This document shows positions 1 through 10,210 of a stretch of 64,000 nucleotides of DNA, piece after piece. Each line of letters starts with the position of its first letter. Position 1 is the first letter of the stretch. Source of the stretch: Luteibacter aegosomatis (GTDB lineage Bacteria > Pseudomonadota > Gammaproteobacteria > Xanthomonadales > Rhodanobacteraceae); NCBI RefSeq assembly GCF_023078455.1, contig NZ_CP095740.1:2716001-2780000 (forward strand), in the 5' to 3' direction. Both the position numbers and the translations under genes were made by a program. The notes under the pieces are model-generated. The model was not told the DNA's origin, made no database searches, and worked only from the letters and a program-made list of their open reading frames with translations.

Positions 1-2297
1 CCGCGCACCTGACGAACGCCAACGTGGAAACCGTGCTGTTCGACCTTCCCGCGAAGGAAGGTCCCAAGAGCGGCATCGCGCTCAAGGCCATCGCCAACCT
101 GGCCAAGCTGTCCCCCGCGCCGCTGGCCGAGAAATCGCTGGGCGCCGCCATCATCCCGGCCAACTATGACGACGACCTCGGCCAGCTCGCCGACGTCGAC
201 CTCGTGATCGAAGCCATCGCCGAGCGGATGGACTGGAAGCTCGACCTCTACACGAAGATCGCCCCGCACGTGTCGGCCACCGCCGTGCTGGCGAGCAACA
301 CCTCGGGCCTGTCGATCAACGGCTTGGCCGAGGCGCTGCCGGAACAGCTGCGCCACCGCTTCACCGGCGTGCACTTCTTCAATCCGCCGCGCTACATGCA
401 CCTGGTGGAGCTGATCCCCACGAAGCTGACCGACGCATCCGTGCTCGAAGGCCTGGAAGCCTTCCTCACCACCGCGCTGGGCAAGGGCGTGGTCTACGCG
501 CGCGATACGCCCAACTTCATCGGCAACCGCATCGGCGTGTTCTCGATGCTGTCCACGATGTACCACACCGAAAAATTCGGCCTGGGCTTCGACACCGTCG
601 ATGCGCTCACCGGCCCGGCCATCGGCCGTCCGAAGAGCGCCACCTATCGCACGGCCGACGTGGTGGGCCTGGATACCCTCGCCCACGTGGTCAAGACCAT
701 GGGCGACACCCTGCCCGACGATCCCTGGCACAGCTATTTCCAGCCGCCCGCGTGGCTCAAGGGCCTGATCGACAAGGGCGCGCTCGGCCAGAAAACCGGC
801 GCGGGCTTCTATCGCAAGGCGGGCAAGGACATCGTCGTGCTCGACCTGCAGAAGCAGGATTACCGCCCCTCCGAAGGCAAGGCGTCCGATGAGGTCGCCG
901 CCATCCTCGCCATCAAGGATCCGGCCGAGAAGTTCGCCAAGCTGCGCGCATCGTCCGATACGCAGGCCCAGTTCCTCTGGGCCGTTTTCCGCGACCTCTT
1001 CCACTACACCGCCTACCACCTGGCCGACATCGCGGACACCGCGCGGGACGTCGACTTCGCCATCCGCTGGGGCTACGGCTGGAAGCTCGGTCCGTTCGAG
1101 TTGTGGCAGGCCGCGGGCTGGAAGCAGGTCGCCGGCTGGATCGCCGAGGACATCGCCGCCGGCAAGGCCATGAGCAACGCGCCTCTGCCCGCCTGGGTCA
1201 CTGCCCGCGACGGCGTGCACGGCAAGGGCGGCTCCTACTCGGCCAGCGCCGATGCCGAGAAGCCGCGCTCCACGCATCCGGTCTACCAGCGCCAGGCGTT
1301 CCCCGACCCCATCCTCGGCGAACGTTTCGACCAGGGCACCACCGTCTGGGAAAACGACGGTATCCGCCTGTGGACCACGGGCGACGGCATTGGCGTCATC
1401 TCGTTCAAGACCAAGATGCACACGGTCAACGACCATGTGCTCGACGGCATCCAGCATGCCATCGGCCTCGCCGAACAGCAGTTCCGCGGCGTGGTGCTGT
1501 GGCAGCCGTCGGAGCCGTTCTCGGCGGGCGCCGACCTCAAGGGCGCGCTCGGATTGTTGCAGGCCGGCAAGCTGGCCGAGTTCGAGGCGATGGTGGCTAA
1601 CTTCCAGGCCACCAGCATGCGCATCAAGTACTCGCTGGTGCCGGTGGTGGCCGCCGTGCGCGGCCTGGCCCTCGGCGGCGGCTGCGAGTTCCAGATGCAT
1701 TCGGCGCGCACCGTCGCCGCGCTGGAAAGCTACATCGGCCTGGTCGAGGCCGGCGTGGGCCTGCTGCCCGCCGGCGGCGGCCTGAAGGAACTGGCCGTAC
1801 GTGCCGCGCAAACCAACCCGGAAGACCCCTTCGAGGCGCTCAAGAAGGTGTTCGAGACGGTCGCCATGGCCAAGGTCTCGGGTAGCGCCCTCGAGGCCAA
1901 GTCGCTCGGCCTGCTGCGCAAGGACGACGTGGTCGTCTTCAACGCCTACGAACTGCTTCACGTCGCCAAGGCCCAGGCGCTGGCGATGGCCGAAGCCGGC
2001 TATCGCCCGCCGCTGCCCGCGCGCGCGATTCCGGTCGCGGGCGACGTGGGCACGGCCACGTTCAAGGCCTCGCTGGCGAACATGGTCGAAGGCTATTTCG
2101 CCTCGCCGCACGACGTCGAGATCGCCGGCCGCATCGCCGACACGCTCAGCGGCGGCCGCATCGAACGCGGTTCGCAGGTGGACGAGGAATGGCTGCTCGC
2201 CCTCGAGCGCCGCCACTTCGTCGAACTGGCGCAGACCGAAAAGACCCAGGCCCGCATCGCCCACACGATGACGACGGGCAAGCCGCTGCGTAACTGA
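1..2297 (+). CDS. 3-hydroxyacyl-CoA dehydrogenase / enoyl-CoA hydratase fusion (5' partial)
   Basis: The reading frame is open to base 3, giving AHLTNANVETVLFD, the second half of a Rossmann NAD-binding motif, so the true start lies before the window and the GTG at 24 is internal. The N-terminal ~400 residues are a 3-hydroxyacyl-CoA dehydrogenase (SNTSGLSI, FTGVHFFNPP, DTPNFIGNRIG); the C-terminal part is a crotonase domain (oxyanion segments FSAGADLKG and GLALGGGCE). The order dehydrogenase then hydratase, and a full length near 790 residues, match the FadN type rather than E. coli FadB, where the hydratase comes first. It oxidises acyl-CoA in beta-oxidation and feeds the thiolase 51 bp downstream. 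Domain assignment is firm; substrate chain length is unknown. Confidence 0.93.
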   Translation, partial: AHLTNANVETVLFDLPAKEGPKSGIALKAIANLAKLSPAPLAEKSLGAAIIPANYDDDLGQLADVDLVIEAIAERMDWKLDLYTKIAPHVSATAVLASNTSGLSINGLAEALPEQLRHRFTGVHFFNPPRYMHLVELIPTKLTDASVLEGLEAFLTTALGKGVVYARDTPNFIGNRIGVFSMLSTMYHTEKFGLGFDTVDALTGPAIGRPKSATYRTADVVGLDTLAHVVKTMGDTLPDDPWHSYFQPPAWLKGLIDKGALGQKTGAGFYRKAGKDIVVLDLQKQDYRPSEGKASDEVAAILAIKDPAEKFAKLRASSDTQAQFLWAVFRDLFHYTAYHLADIADTARDVDFAIRWGYGWKLGPFELWQAAGWKQVAGWIAEDIAAGKAMSNAPLPAWVTARDGVHGKGGSYSASADAEKPRSTHPVYQRQAFPDPILGERFDQGTTVWENDGIRLWTTGDGIGVISFKTKMHTVNDHVLDGIQHAIGLAEQQFRGVVLWQPSEPFSAGADLKGALGLLQAGKLAEFEAMVANFQATSMRIKYSLVPVVAAVRGLALGGGCEFQMHSARTVAALESYIGLVEAGVGLLPAGGGLKELAVRAAQTNPEDPFEALKKVFETVAMAKVSGSALEAKSLGLLRKDDVVVFNAYELLHVAKAQALAMAEAGYRPPLPARAIPVAGDVGTATFKASLANMVEGYFASPHDVEIAGRIADTLSGGRIERGSQVDEEWLLALERRHFVELAQTEKTQARIAHTMTTGKPLRN

Positions 2298-2348
2298 CGC
2301 GCCACGCGCTCTCACGCATCCGACCTGCCCCCTTAAAGGAACCACCCC

Positions 2349-3557
2349 ATGAGCAAGCAAGTGCAAGACGCCTACATCGTCGCCGCCACCCGCACCCCGG
2401 TAGGCAAGGCGCCGCGCGGCGTGTTCCGCAACACCCGTCCCGACGACATGCTCGCGCACGTCATCCGCGCGGTACTCGAGCAGGCGCCGGGTATCGATCC
2501 AGCCGCCATCGGCGACGCGATCATCGGCTGCGCGATGCCCGAGGCCGAGCAAGGCATGAACGTGGCACGCATCGGCGTGCTGCTGGCCGGCCTGCCCGAG
2601 CAGGTGCCGGGCGTCACCATCAATCGCTTCTGCTCCTCCGGCGTGCAGGCCATCGCCATGGCCGCCGACCGCATCCGCCTGGGCGAGGCCGACCTCATGC
2701 TCGCCGGCGGCACGGAGTCGATGAGCATGGTGCCGATGATGGGCCACAAGGTGGCGATGAACCCGGCCATCTTCGAGAACGACGAGAACCGCGCCATCGC
2801 CTTCGGCATGGGCATCACCGCCGAGAAGGTGGCCGAGCGCTGGAAGGTGAGCCGCGACGACCAGGACGCCTTCGCATTGCAGTCGCATCAGCGTGCTCTG
2901 GCCGCCATCCAGGCCGGCGAGTTCGCCGACGAGATCACGCCGTTCCAGCTCGACGACCGCTATCCGGATCTCAAGAACCGCACGGTGAAGGAAGACCGCC
3001 GCATCATCTCCATCGACGAGGGCCCGCGCGCCGATACGTCGCTCGAGGTGCTGGGCAAGCTGCGTCCGGTGTTCCGCAACGGCCAGTTCGGCGGTTCGGT
3101 CACGGCAGGCAATTCCTCGCAGATGTCCGACGGCGCCGGCGCGCTGCTGCTCGCCAGCGAAAAGGCCATCAAGGACTACGGCCTCACCCCGCTCGCCCGC
3201 TTCGTCGGTTTCTCGGTGGCCGGCGTGGCCCCCGAGATCATGGGCATCGGTCCGAAGGAGGCCATTCCCAAGGCACTCAAGCAGACCGGCCTCAGCGTGG
3301 ACCAACTGGACTGGATCGAACTGAACGAGGCCTTCGCCGCCCAGGCGCTGGCCGTGATTCGCGACCTCGGCCTCGATCCGGCCAAGGTGAATCCGCTGGG
3401 CGGCGCGATCGCCCTCGGCCACCCGCTGGGCGCCACCGGCGCCATCCGCGCCGCCACGCTGATCCACGGCCTGCGCCGCCGCAAGCAGAAGTACGGCATG
3501 GTGACGATGTGCATCGGCACGGGCATGGGCGCGGCGGGCGTGTTCGAGGCTCTCTGA
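2349..3557 (+). CDS. fadA: acetyl-CoA C-acyltransferase (3-ketoacyl-CoA thiolase)
   Basis: A 402-residue thiolase that cleaves 3-ketoacyl-CoA with CoA. The acyl-accepting Cys is residue 95 (RFCSSGVQA); the catalytic His lies in [15 protein letters not shown] and the second Cys in [10 protein letters not shown]. The start has a good ribosome site (AAAGGA) 9 bases upstream. It follows the dehydrogenase/hydratase fusion in one operon, as in FadN-FadA pairs. Length and motifs are normal for the family. Confidence 0.94.
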   Translation: MSKQVQDAYIVAATRTPVGKAPRGVFRNTRPDDMLAHVIRAVLEQAPGIDPAAIGDAIIGCAMPEAEQGMNVARIGVLLAGLPEQVPGVTINRFCSSGVQAIAMAADRIRLGEADLMLAGGTESMSMVPMMGHKVAMNPAIFENDENRAIAFGMGITAEKVAERWKVSRDDQDAFALQSHQRALAAIQAGEFADEITPFQLDDRYPDLKNRTVKEDRRIISIDEGPRADTSLEVLGKLRPVFRNGQFGGSVTAGNSSQMSDGAGALLLASEKAIKDYGLTPLARFVGFSVAGVAPEIMGIGPKEAIPKALKQTGLSVDQLDWIELNEAFAAQALAVIRDLGLDPAKVNPLGGAIALGHPLGATGAIRAATLIHGLRRRKQKYGMVTMCIGTGMGAAGVFEAL

Positions 3558-3606
3558 AGCCTCTGCCTGCCGGATCCGCCAAGGCGGGATAGGCATGGCA
3601 TGGCAC

Positions 3607-3626
3607 GGCATCCAGGGAAGGATGCC
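3607..3626. repeat. short hairpin after the thiolase gene
   Basis: Perfect inverted repeat GGCATCC-6 nt-GGATGCC, 50 bp beyond the thiolase stop. It has no T run, so it is a weak terminator candidate at best; it adjoins the longer repeat at 3633-3681. Confidence 0.4.
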
Positions 3627-3632
3627 GCTACA

Positions 3633-3681
3633 CGGGCACGAAGCCGGCTGCCGCCGGTTCGCGGACAAGGTCCGCTCCCCC
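3633..3681 (+). repeat. 49-bp interspersed repeat, copy A (REP-like)
   Basis: This 49-bp stretch is repeated in inverted orientation at 4702-4750 with about 8 differences. The inner part, TCGCGGACAAGGTCCGC, is a near-palindrome of the same family as the copies at 49914, 57876 and 60388, and it ends in the GGGAGC head typical of REP elements. The two copies bracket the metallo-hydrolase gene. Confidence 0.65.
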
Positions 3682-3727
3682 CTCCGGTAGGATGGTCTTT
3701 CGGCAACGGTCAGAGAGGACTCGGCCC

Positions 3728-4651
3728 ATGCACGGCATCCACACCATCGACACCGGCTTCGGCCGGCCTTCGTTCGACGCTGCCTACCTCGTGGTCGAGC
3801 GCGGCCGCGGCGCGTTCATCGACAGCGGCACCACGCATTCGGTACCCCGCTTCCTCGACGCGATCAAGGCGGCCGATCTTCGTCCGGGGGACATCGACTG
3901 GGTGATCCTGACCCACGTCCACCTCGACCATGCCGGTGGCGCGGGCGAACTCATGAAGCACTTGCCCCACGCCACCCTGGCCGTGCATCCGCGCGGCGCG
4001 CGGCACATGATCGACCCCTCGGTGTTGATCGCCGGGGCCGCGGCGGTCTACGGTGAGCAAGCGGTGCGCCGCGATTACGGCGACATCGTGCCGATACCGA
4101 AGGAGCGCGTGGTCGAAGCCTCCGACGGATTCGTGGTCGACCTGGCTGGTCGCGCGCTGCTTTGCCTCGATACCCCGGGCCATGCCAAGCATCACATCGC
4201 CATCCACGACGAACGGGCGAATGCCTTCTTTACGGGCGATATCTTCGGGCTGTCGTACCGGGAGTTCGATACGGCCAACGGACCGTTCGTCATTCCCACG
4301 ACCTCGCCCGTACAGTTCGATCCAAATGAGGCGCATGCGTCCATCGATCGCATGATGGGCTACGAGCCCGAGGCGATGTACCTCACCCATTACGATCGCG
4401 TGGAAGACGTGGCGCGGCTGGCGAACGACCTGCGCGAGCAGATCGATGCCATGGTCGCGATCGCGCGACGCCATGCGGGCGCGCCGGACCGGGAGTTGCG
4501 GATCGCCAACGACTTCGCCGAGCTTTACGTCGGGCGTGCACACAGGCACGGCGTGGCATTGTCGCGAGACGAGATCGTCGGGCTGCTGAAAATCGACATC
4601 CGGTTGAATGCGCAGGGCATCGTGGTCTGGCTCGACCGCGGCGCGAGATAA
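3728..4651 (+). CDS. metallo-beta-lactamase fold hydrolase
   Basis: 307 residues. The zinc motif THVHLDHAG is near residue 60, followed by TPGHAKHH and FTGDIFG, which supply the remaining metal ligands of the MBL fold. An upstream in-frame ATG at 3692 exists, but the ATG at 3728 is preferred: family similarity begins there (MHGIHTIDTGFGRPSFDAAY) and AGAGAGG lies about 10 bases upstream. Glyoxalase-II-like or lactonase-like activities are both possible; the substrate cannot be read from the sequence. The gene stands alone between two inverted repeat copies. Confidence 0.88.
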   Translation: MHGIHTIDTGFGRPSFDAAYLVVERGRGAFIDSGTTHSVPRFLDAIKAADLRPGDIDWVILTHVHLDHAGGAGELMKHLPHATLAVHPRGARHMIDPSVLIAGAAAVYGEQAVRRDYGDIVPIPKERVVEASDGFVVDLAGRALLCLDTPGHAKHHIAIHDERANAFFTGDIFGLSYREFDTANGPFVIPTTSPVQFDPNEAHASIDRMMGYEPEAMYLTHYDRVEDVARLANDLREQIDAMVAIARRHAGAPDRELRIANDFAELYVGRAHRHGVALSRDEIVGLLKIDIRLNAQGIVVWLDRGAR

Positions 4652-4701
4652 CCCCTTCGCGGAGACGCCCCCTCGTCGCGCAAGAGCGCGGCTAGCGGCG
4701 T

Positions 4702-4750
4702 GTGGGAGCGGACCCTGTCCGCGATCCGACGGTAACCGGCTTCGTGCGCG
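4702..4750 (-). repeat. 49-bp interspersed repeat, copy B (inverted)
   Basis: Reverse-complement copy of 3633-3681. Its first 23 bases start GTGGGAGCGG and contain GCGGACCCTGTCCGC, a palindromic core. It lies in the 190-bp gap between two convergent genes, where it could form a hairpin in either transcript. Confidence 0.65.
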
Positions 4751-4841
4751 GGTCGCGGCAGCCATCGCTGGTCGTCGTAGATGACACCGGCACCTGGGAC
4801 CCGAGGGATCGGAACGGACCGCGTCCGCGAGTCGCGGCGCC

Positions 4842-6116
4842 TTATCCTTCCAGACGCGACTTCATCCAATCGGCGAACTCGTATTTCCAGTACGTGCCTT
4901 GCGCGGCGAGATAACCGAACGGCCGATGCACCGGCTCGAGCCCGAAGTCGGCGTAGTCGGGCAAGCTCGCCTCCCCCGACGCGATCGCCTCCGCCAGCGC
5001 CTCGCCCGCCGCGCAGGTCGGCGCCAATCCATGTCCACCGAACGCCTGGGCGTACCAGAGACCGTTGCCGTGCGTTCCCACCTGCGGCATCTCATGCCGC
5101 GCATAGCTCATGAGCCCCGACCAGGCCTGCTCGATGCGCACGCCCTTCAAAGAGGGAAACACGCGGACGAGATCCCTCGCCAGAAGATGCTGCACGGCAC
5201 GGGGCGAACGGTCGCGAATCGAGATCCGTCCGCCCCAGAGCAAGCGCGTGTCGGATAACGGCCGGTAGTAATCGAAGGCGAAACGCGTGTCATAGATGGC
5301 TGCCCGCGTGCGCAGGCATTCCGCCAGCCGCTCGCCGAGCGGCTCGGTGACCATCACATAGGTGGCGATCGGCAGCACCGCCCGATCGATGCGGCGATCC
5401 AGTCCCGCGAGATAACCACCGCATGCCAGGACGACCTGGGGCGCTTCGATCTCCGCATCGCCCACGCGAAGTACCCAACGCGGGCCGCGCCGCTCGAGCA
5501 TGCGAACACGCGAGCCTTCATGGATGGCCACGCCGGCCGCTTCGGCGACACGGGCCAGGCCGCGAGCGTACGCCAGCGGATCGATGTGCATGGCATTACG
5601 TTCATAGAGCCCGTCATGGTATCGGCGGCTACGCACGAACTCATGCATCGCCTCGGCGGGAATCCATTGCCAGTCGGCGTCGTAATGCTCCGCGAGGAGG
5701 CGCTGGCGGTCGCGCAGCAGGCGTCCATCGCGAAACCAGTTGGCCCAGACCACGCCCGCGTCGACGCAATGGCAGTCGATGGCGAGGGTGTCGATGCGTT
5801 CGCGGATGAGATTGACCGCATCGACGGTACGTCGGTAGAGCGATCTGGCCCTCGCCTCGCCCACCCGGTCGAGCAGCGCCCTTTCCCCGAGCGAATAGCC
5901 CGCGAAAACGAAACCACCGTTGCGACCCGATGCGCCGAAGCCGATCGTGCGCGATTCCAGCAACACCACGTCGCGCACACCGCGCGCCGCCAGTCCCAAG
6001 GCGGTGTTCAGGCCGGCGAAGCCGCCGCCGACGATCACGACCGACGCTTCGCGCCGGCCTCGCGGAGGCGATCGCGGCACGGGTTCGGGCGTTCTGCCGT
6101 GGTACCACGACGCCAT
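4842..6116 (-). CDS. FAD-dependent amine/amino-acid oxidoreductase (PuuB/DAO family)
   Basis: 424 residues. The dinucleotide motif [18 protein letters not shown] starts near residue 26 and is followed by a conserved E at the end of the second strand (VVLLES) and [10 protein letters not shown], typical of D-amino-acid-oxidase-fold enzymes. The N-terminal [10 protein letters not shown] lead and C-terminal [17 protein letters not shown] resemble gamma-glutamylputrescine oxidoreductase (PuuB). It probably oxidises a secondary amine or polyamine derivative and makes H2O2. No polyamine genes adjoin it, so the substrate is open. Confidence 0.85.
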   Translation of the reverse strand: MASWYHGRTPEPVPRSPPRGRREASVVIVGGGFAGLNTALGLAARGVRDVVLLESRTIGFGASGRNGGFVFAGYSLGERALLDRVGEARARSLYRRTVDAVNLIRERIDTLAIDCHCVDAGVVWANWFRDGRLLRDRQRLLAEHYDADWQWIPAEAMHEFVRSRRYHDGLYERNAMHIDPLAYARGLARVAEAAGVAIHEGSRVRMLERRGPRWVLRVGDAEIEAPQVVLACGGYLAGLDRRIDRAVLPIATYVMVTEPLGERLAECLRTRAAIYDTRFAFDYYRPLSDTRLLWGGRISIRDRSPRAVQHLLARDLVRVFPSLKGVRIEQAWSGLMSYARHEMPQVGTHGNGLWYAQAFGGHGLAPTCAAGEALAEAIASGEASLPDYADFGLEPVHRPFGYLAAQGTYWKYEFADWMKSRLEG

Positions 6117-6247
6117 GGGAAAAGAAGCCTGCCGGAAGATGGACAGCCGTTTTACGACACGGCGCGTCCGGCCGGAAGTACCGGATAGACCGACGTTGGG
6201 TCGGCGGTCAGGAGTATGATCGAACGAACCACGAGCGAACGCCCTTC

Positions 6248-6769
6248 ATGAGCCTGCTGCCCCCCATCGACCTCAAGCGCTGGATCGACGAGCACCGTGC
6301 CCTGCTCAAACCACCGGTCGGCAACAAATGCATCGTCGACGGCGACTTCATCGTCATGATCGTCGGCGGCCCCAATGCCCGCACCGACTACCACTACGAC
6401 GAAGGCCCCGAGTTCTTCTACCAGCTCGAAGGCGAGATGGTGCTGAAGGTGCAGGACGGCGGCGAGGCCAGGGACATTCCCATCCGCGCCGGCGAGGTGT
6501 TCTACCTGCCTCCACGGGTGCCACACTCGCCGCAGCGCATGCCGGACTCGGTGGGGCTGGTGATCGAACGCCGCCGAACGGCGGGCGAACGCGACGGGCT
6601 GCTCTGGTTCTGCGAAAAGTGCAATACCAAGCTCTTCGAAGAATATTTCGTGCTCGAAAGCATCGAGAACGATTTTCCTCCGGTGTTCGAGCGCTTCTAT
6701 CGTTCGACCGACGCCCGCACCTGCACCCACTGCGGCACGGTGCACCCCGCTCCCGCCAAGTACGCCTGA
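6248..6769 (+). CDS. nbaC: 3-hydroxyanthranilate 3,4-dioxygenase
   Basis: 173 residues, a cupin that opens the ring of 3-hydroxyanthranilate in tryptophan (kynurenine) breakdown and quinolinate formation. Catalytic iron ligands are visible as His49, Glu55 and His93; the bacterial-type C-terminal rubredoxin-like iron site is present as C122-x2-C125 and C159-x2-C162. Kynureninase and kynurenine monooxygenase, common neighbours, are absent from the window. Identification is firm. Confidence 0.95.
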   Translation: MSLLPPIDLKRWIDEHRALLKPPVGNKCIVDGDFIVMIVGGPNARTDYHYDEGPEFFYQLEGEMVLKVQDGGEARDIPIRAGEVFYLPPRVPHSPQRMPDSVGLVIERRRTAGERDGLLWFCEKCNTKLFEEYFVLESIENDFPPVFERFYRSTDARTCTHCGTVHPAPAKYA

Positions 6770-6791
6770 ATACCGCATCGGGGCGAACCAA

Positions 6792-6821
6792 GGTGGGAGC
6801 GCCCTCCTGTCCGCTCCCACC
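6792..6821. terminator. hairpin between convergent nbaC and NUDIX genes
   Basis: Perfect 10-bp inverted repeat GGTGGGAGCG / CGCTCCCACC around a 10-base loop. It fills the 63-bp gap between two convergent genes and carries the GTGGGAGC head seen in the REP-like repeats of this window. It lacks a clear T run, so a role in transcript-end stability is as likely as true termination. Confidence 0.5.
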
Positions 6822-6832
6822 GTTCACCGCGA

Positions 6833-7378
6833 TCAGCGAGCGCGCTCCAGCCACTTGTGGGCCATGCGGCGCAACGATTCGTCCGTGGCGGGATCGGCGG
6901 CGACGTCGGCGACCGGATGCCAGGCCAGGGCCAGCGATTCCTCGTTCGCCTCGAACGCCTCCGAACCGCGCGCCACCACCACGTAGCGCACGTCGTAGTG
7001 CCAGTGCTCCGGCTCGTGGCCCCGGGCGGGAATCCGATGGCGGTCGAGGTCGAAGATGCCCGGCACGACCTCCAGGCCATCCAGCCCGGTTTCTTCCCGG
7101 GCTTCGCGCAGGGCCACGCCCTCGAGATCCGGATCGCCGTCGGCGTGACCGCCCGGCTGCAGCCAGCGATCCAGCTTGCGGTGGTGCATCAGCAACACGC
7201 GCTCACCGTCGTCGCTGACCAGCCAGGCCGAGCCGGTGAAATGCCCTTCGAGCGTTTCGCGATGAAAGGGCCGCGCCGTATCGCTTAACCACGCGGCGAA
7301 GGACGCCGCGTCGGCTTCGGCCGGCCAGCGCTCGGCGTATCGGTGGAAAGCGTCTGAGAGAGAGTGAAGTAGCGCCAT
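6833..7378 (-). CDS. NUDIX hydrolase
   Basis: 181 residues. A complete Nudix box is present: GG(HADGDPD) followed by REAREETGL, with the REx2EE core. The flanking RWLQPGGHADG strand is typical of small-molecule or nucleotide pyrophosphohydrolases of the NUDIX superfamily. No partner genes suggest a substrate. Confidence 0.9.
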   Translation of the reverse strand: MALLHSLSDAFHRYAERWPAEADAASFAAWLSDTARPFHRETLEGHFTGSAWLVSDDGERVLLMHHRKLDRWLQPGGHADGDPDLEGVALREAREETGLDGLEVVPGIFDLDRHRIPARGHEPEHWHYDVRYVVVARGSEAFEANEESLALAWHPVADVAADPATDESLRRMAHKWLERAR

Positions 7379-7538
7379 GGGGGGAATCGCCTGAATCGAA
7401 TGCCCTATTTTCGCACGACTTTTTCAGACGAGTCTGATGTTCCGGGCCGCATGGCGCTGCCTAGGATGGAATCCGACACGCCACGGAGCGGGTCGGCCAT
7501 GTCCCGCAGCGACCGCTGCGCCACGCAAGGAAACGCGA

Positions 7539-8495
7539 ATGCCTTTTCCCTCTTTCCCCCGGGCCGTGCCGGCGATGGCGGTCGCCATCGGTGTCGCGCC
7601 CGCCGTCGTCGGTGCCTCCCCCACCGTGAACTTCACCGGGCCGCTGGTGACGCCCGCCGTCAATACGTTGCCCGCAGGCGTGCTCAACATCGAGCCTTAC
7701 CTCATTCATGCCAATACCCGAGGCCGCTATGACAATGCCGGTGGCCGCCACGCATCGCGTCCGATGCTTCGCCAATGGCAACTGGCGGTGCCGATGACGT
7801 ACGGCGTCACCGATAGTTTCGGCGTGCAGTTGACGCCGACGGCGTCGCGCACGAGCGGAGGCGGCATCCATACCGACGGTTTGCTGCGCATCGGCGACAC
7901 CAACCTGCGCCTGCAACAGCGACTCATGGCGCCCGAGGCCGATGGAACGGGCCTCGTCGTGGCGGTCGCCGCGGCCCACAACCTCACCACGGGCAAATAT
8001 CACCAACTGGATACCAATCCCCTCAATGCCACCGGCAGCGGCACGGCGCGCACCCAATGGATCGTCGGCGCCCAGCGCCTTTACCTGCACGACGGCGGGC
8101 GCGCGATGCGCTGGCGCGGGCAGGTGGCCTGGAGCCCCTCCCCTCGCGCCATCCGCGTGCGCGGCGCCAGCATCTATGGCACCGGCGAGGGATTCCGTGG
8201 CCGCGTGCACGCATCCCAGGCATGGAACGCCACCCTCGCCGCCGAATACGCGCTCGACTCCCGCTGGGTGCTGGTGGGCGAAGCGGTGTGGAGCCGCCAG
8301 GGCTCGCTGCGCGTCACCAGCGACCACGGCATGGTCGCCCGCTACAAGCCCGGCCAGACGTTCAGCCTGGCGCCGGCGGTCGAATACCACTTCAGTTCCA
8401 CCATGGGGCTCATCGCCGGCGTGCAGTTCACCGTGGCGGGACGCAACCGGTCCGACGACGTGACACCCCAGGTTGCCCTGAACATGCTGTTCTGA
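7539..8495 (+). CDS. outer-membrane beta-barrel protein of unknown function
   Basis: 318 residues. The ATG at 7539 is chosen because AAGGAAA lies 7 bases upstream and a signal peptide (MPFPSFPRAVPAMAVAIGVAP, cleaved about GAS) begins there. The rest is alternating amphipathic strands without hydrophobic helices and ends in a terminal Phe (ALNMLF), the usual outer-membrane insertion signature. It resembles phenol-degradation MetA-type barrel proteins in general style. Ligand unknown. Confidence 0.75.
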   Translation: MPFPSFPRAVPAMAVAIGVAPAVVGASPTVNFTGPLVTPAVNTLPAGVLNIEPYLIHANTRGRYDNAGGRHASRPMLRQWQLAVPMTYGVTDSFGVQLTPTASRTSGGGIHTDGLLRIGDTNLRLQQRLMAPEADGTGLVVAVAAAHNLTTGKYHQLDTNPLNATGSGTARTQWIVGAQRLYLHDGGRAMRWRGQVAWSPSPRAIRVRGASIYGTGEGFRGRVHASQAWNATLAAEYALDSRWVLVGEAVWSRQGSLRVTSDHGMVARYKPGQTFSLAPAVEYHFSSTMGLIAGVQFTVAGRNRSDDVTPQVALNMLF

Positions 8496-8585
8496 GCATC
8501 CCACTTCACCATGCACAACCGCCGCAAGTCATGGTCGACATCCCCACCGCCCCGTGCAATGTGTTGGCGCGCCTCGCATTGCAGC

Positions 8586-8615
8586 TTGTACGGCCGAGCC
8601 CCGCTGGGCTATGGT
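8586..8615 (+). promoter_or_regulatory. candidate sigma-70 promoter for the permease genes
   Basis: TTGTAC and TATGGT are separated by 18 bases, about 90 bp before the permease start. Each hexamer matches the consensus at four of six positions. Weak evidence. Confidence 0.25.
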
Positions 8616-8707
8616 GCCGTGCCAGCGCTTCAGGGCAGCGGCGTGTCCACCGTAACTCACGCGGCGGTCCACATAAGAAAGCACCCATTCGGCAGTAGGG
8701 GAGAAAC

Positions 8708-10195
8708 ATGTTGAAACACCTGTTTGCGACGCACCCGATCGAGGCGGCGCCGCACGTCGATGCTGGCGAGCACATCGATACCGGCGCGCACGGAGGGGAA
8801 CTCAAGCGCGTCCTCACCGCGCGTCACCTCATCCTCCTGGGCATCGGCGCCGTCATCGGTGCCGGTATCTTCGTGATCACCGGCCAGGCCGCCGCGCTGC
8901 ATGCCGGCCCCGCGCTGGTCATCAGCTTCCTCATCGCCGGCTTCGCCTGCGCGCTCGCGGGCCTGTGCTACGCCGAGTTCGCCGCCATGCTGCCGGTGTC
9001 GGGTAGCGCCTACTCCTATTCCTACGCCACGCTCGGCGAATACGTCGCCTGGTTCGTCGGCTGGAACCTCGTACTCGAATACCTCTTCGCCGCGGCCACC
9101 GTCGCCGCCGGCTGGTCGGGGTACTTCAACGAACTGCTCGGCCTGATCGGGCAGATGATCGGCAGCGACATCACGCTGCCGGCCTCGCTGTCGTCGGCAC
9201 CGTTCCAGTTCGTCGCCGGCCACATCCAGTCCACCGGCACGCTGATCAACCTGCCGGCCGTGGTCATCGTCGCCGCGCTGTCGGGCCTTTGCTACGTGGG
9301 CATCACGCAGTCGGCCTTCGTCAACTCGATCATCGTGGCGATCAAGGTCGTGGTGATCCTGCTGTTCCTGGCCTTCGCGATCCGCATGATCAACCCGGAC
9401 AACTGGCATCCGTTCATCCCTCCGTCGGAAGGTGAAGGCACCTTCGGCTGGGGCGGCATCTTCCGCGCGGCCACCATCGTCTTCTTCTCCTACGTGGGCT
9501 TCGATGCCGTCTCGACCGCGGCCGGCGAAGCCAAGAACCCGCAGCGCGACATGCCGATCGGCATCCTCGGCTCGCTGGCCGTCTGCACCGTGCTCTACAT
9601 CGCCGTGGCACTCGTGCTCACCGGTATCGCGCCGTTCCGCATGCTGAACACGCCCGAGCCGGTGGCTACCGCGCTGGGCCTCTACCCGCAGCTTTCCTGG
9701 CTCAAGGCCATCGTCGTGCTAGGCGCCATCACCGGCCTGTCGTCGGTGATCCTGGTGATGCTCATGGGCCTGCCGCGCATCTTCTTCTCGATGGCGCGCG
9801 ACGGCCTCCTGCCGCCGGCCATGGCGAAGGTGCACGACAAGTTCCGCACGCCCTACGTCGGTACCGTGATCGTCGGCGTGGCGGCGGCGGCGATGGCCGG
9901 CCTGTTCCCGGTCAGCGTGCTGGGCGAACTGGTGTCGATGGGCACCCTGCTCGCCTTCGCCACCGTCTGCATGGGCGTGCTGATCCTGCGTTACACCCGG
10001 CCGGACCTGAAGCGCAGCTTCCGCGTGCCGATGGTGTGGCCGATCACCATCCTCGGCACCCTCTCCTGCGTCTACCTCTTCTGGCAGGCCTTCGAGGAGC
10101 ACTGGCGCCTGATGGTGGGCTGGATCGTCATCGGCCAGCTCATCTACTTCGGCTATGGCTACGCGCACAGCAAGCTGCGCAAGTCCTTGAGCTGA
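8708..10195 (+). CDS. APC-family amino acid permease, first of a tandem pair
   Basis: 495 residues with about 12 hydrophobic segments; inner-membrane transporter. The first segment has the APC signature GIGAVIGAGIFVITG, followed by LAGLCYAEFAAMLPVSGSAY, typical of the cationic amino acid transporter branch (YfnA-like). GGGGAGAAAC precedes the ATG. The protein is clearly paralogous over its whole length to the next gene, so the pair arose by tandem duplication. The amino acid carried cannot be deduced. Confidence 0.9.
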   Translation: MLKHLFATHPIEAAPHVDAGEHIDTGAHGGELKRVLTARHLILLGIGAVIGAGIFVITGQAAALHAGPALVISFLIAGFACALAGLCYAEFAAMLPVSGSAYSYSYATLGEYVAWFVGWNLVLEYLFAAATVAAGWSGYFNELLGLIGQMIGSDITLPASLSSAPFQFVAGHIQSTGTLINLPAVVIVAALSGLCYVGITQSAFVNSIIVAIKVVVILLFLAFAIRMINPDNWHPFIPPSEGEGTFGWGGIFRAATIVFFSYVGFDAVSTAAGEAKNPQRDMPIGILGSLAVCTVLYIAVALVLTGIAPFRMLNTPEPVATALGLYPQLSWLKAIVVLGAITGLSSVILVMLMGLPRIFFSMARDGLLPPAMAKVHDKFRTPYVGTVIVGVAAAAMAGLFPVSVLGELVSMGTLLAFATVCMGVLILRYTRPDLKRSFRVPMVWPITILGTLSCVYLFWQAFEEHWRLMVGWIVIGQLIYFGYGYAHSKLRKSLS

Positions 10196-10210
10196 ATCGA
10201 GTTAACTTTC

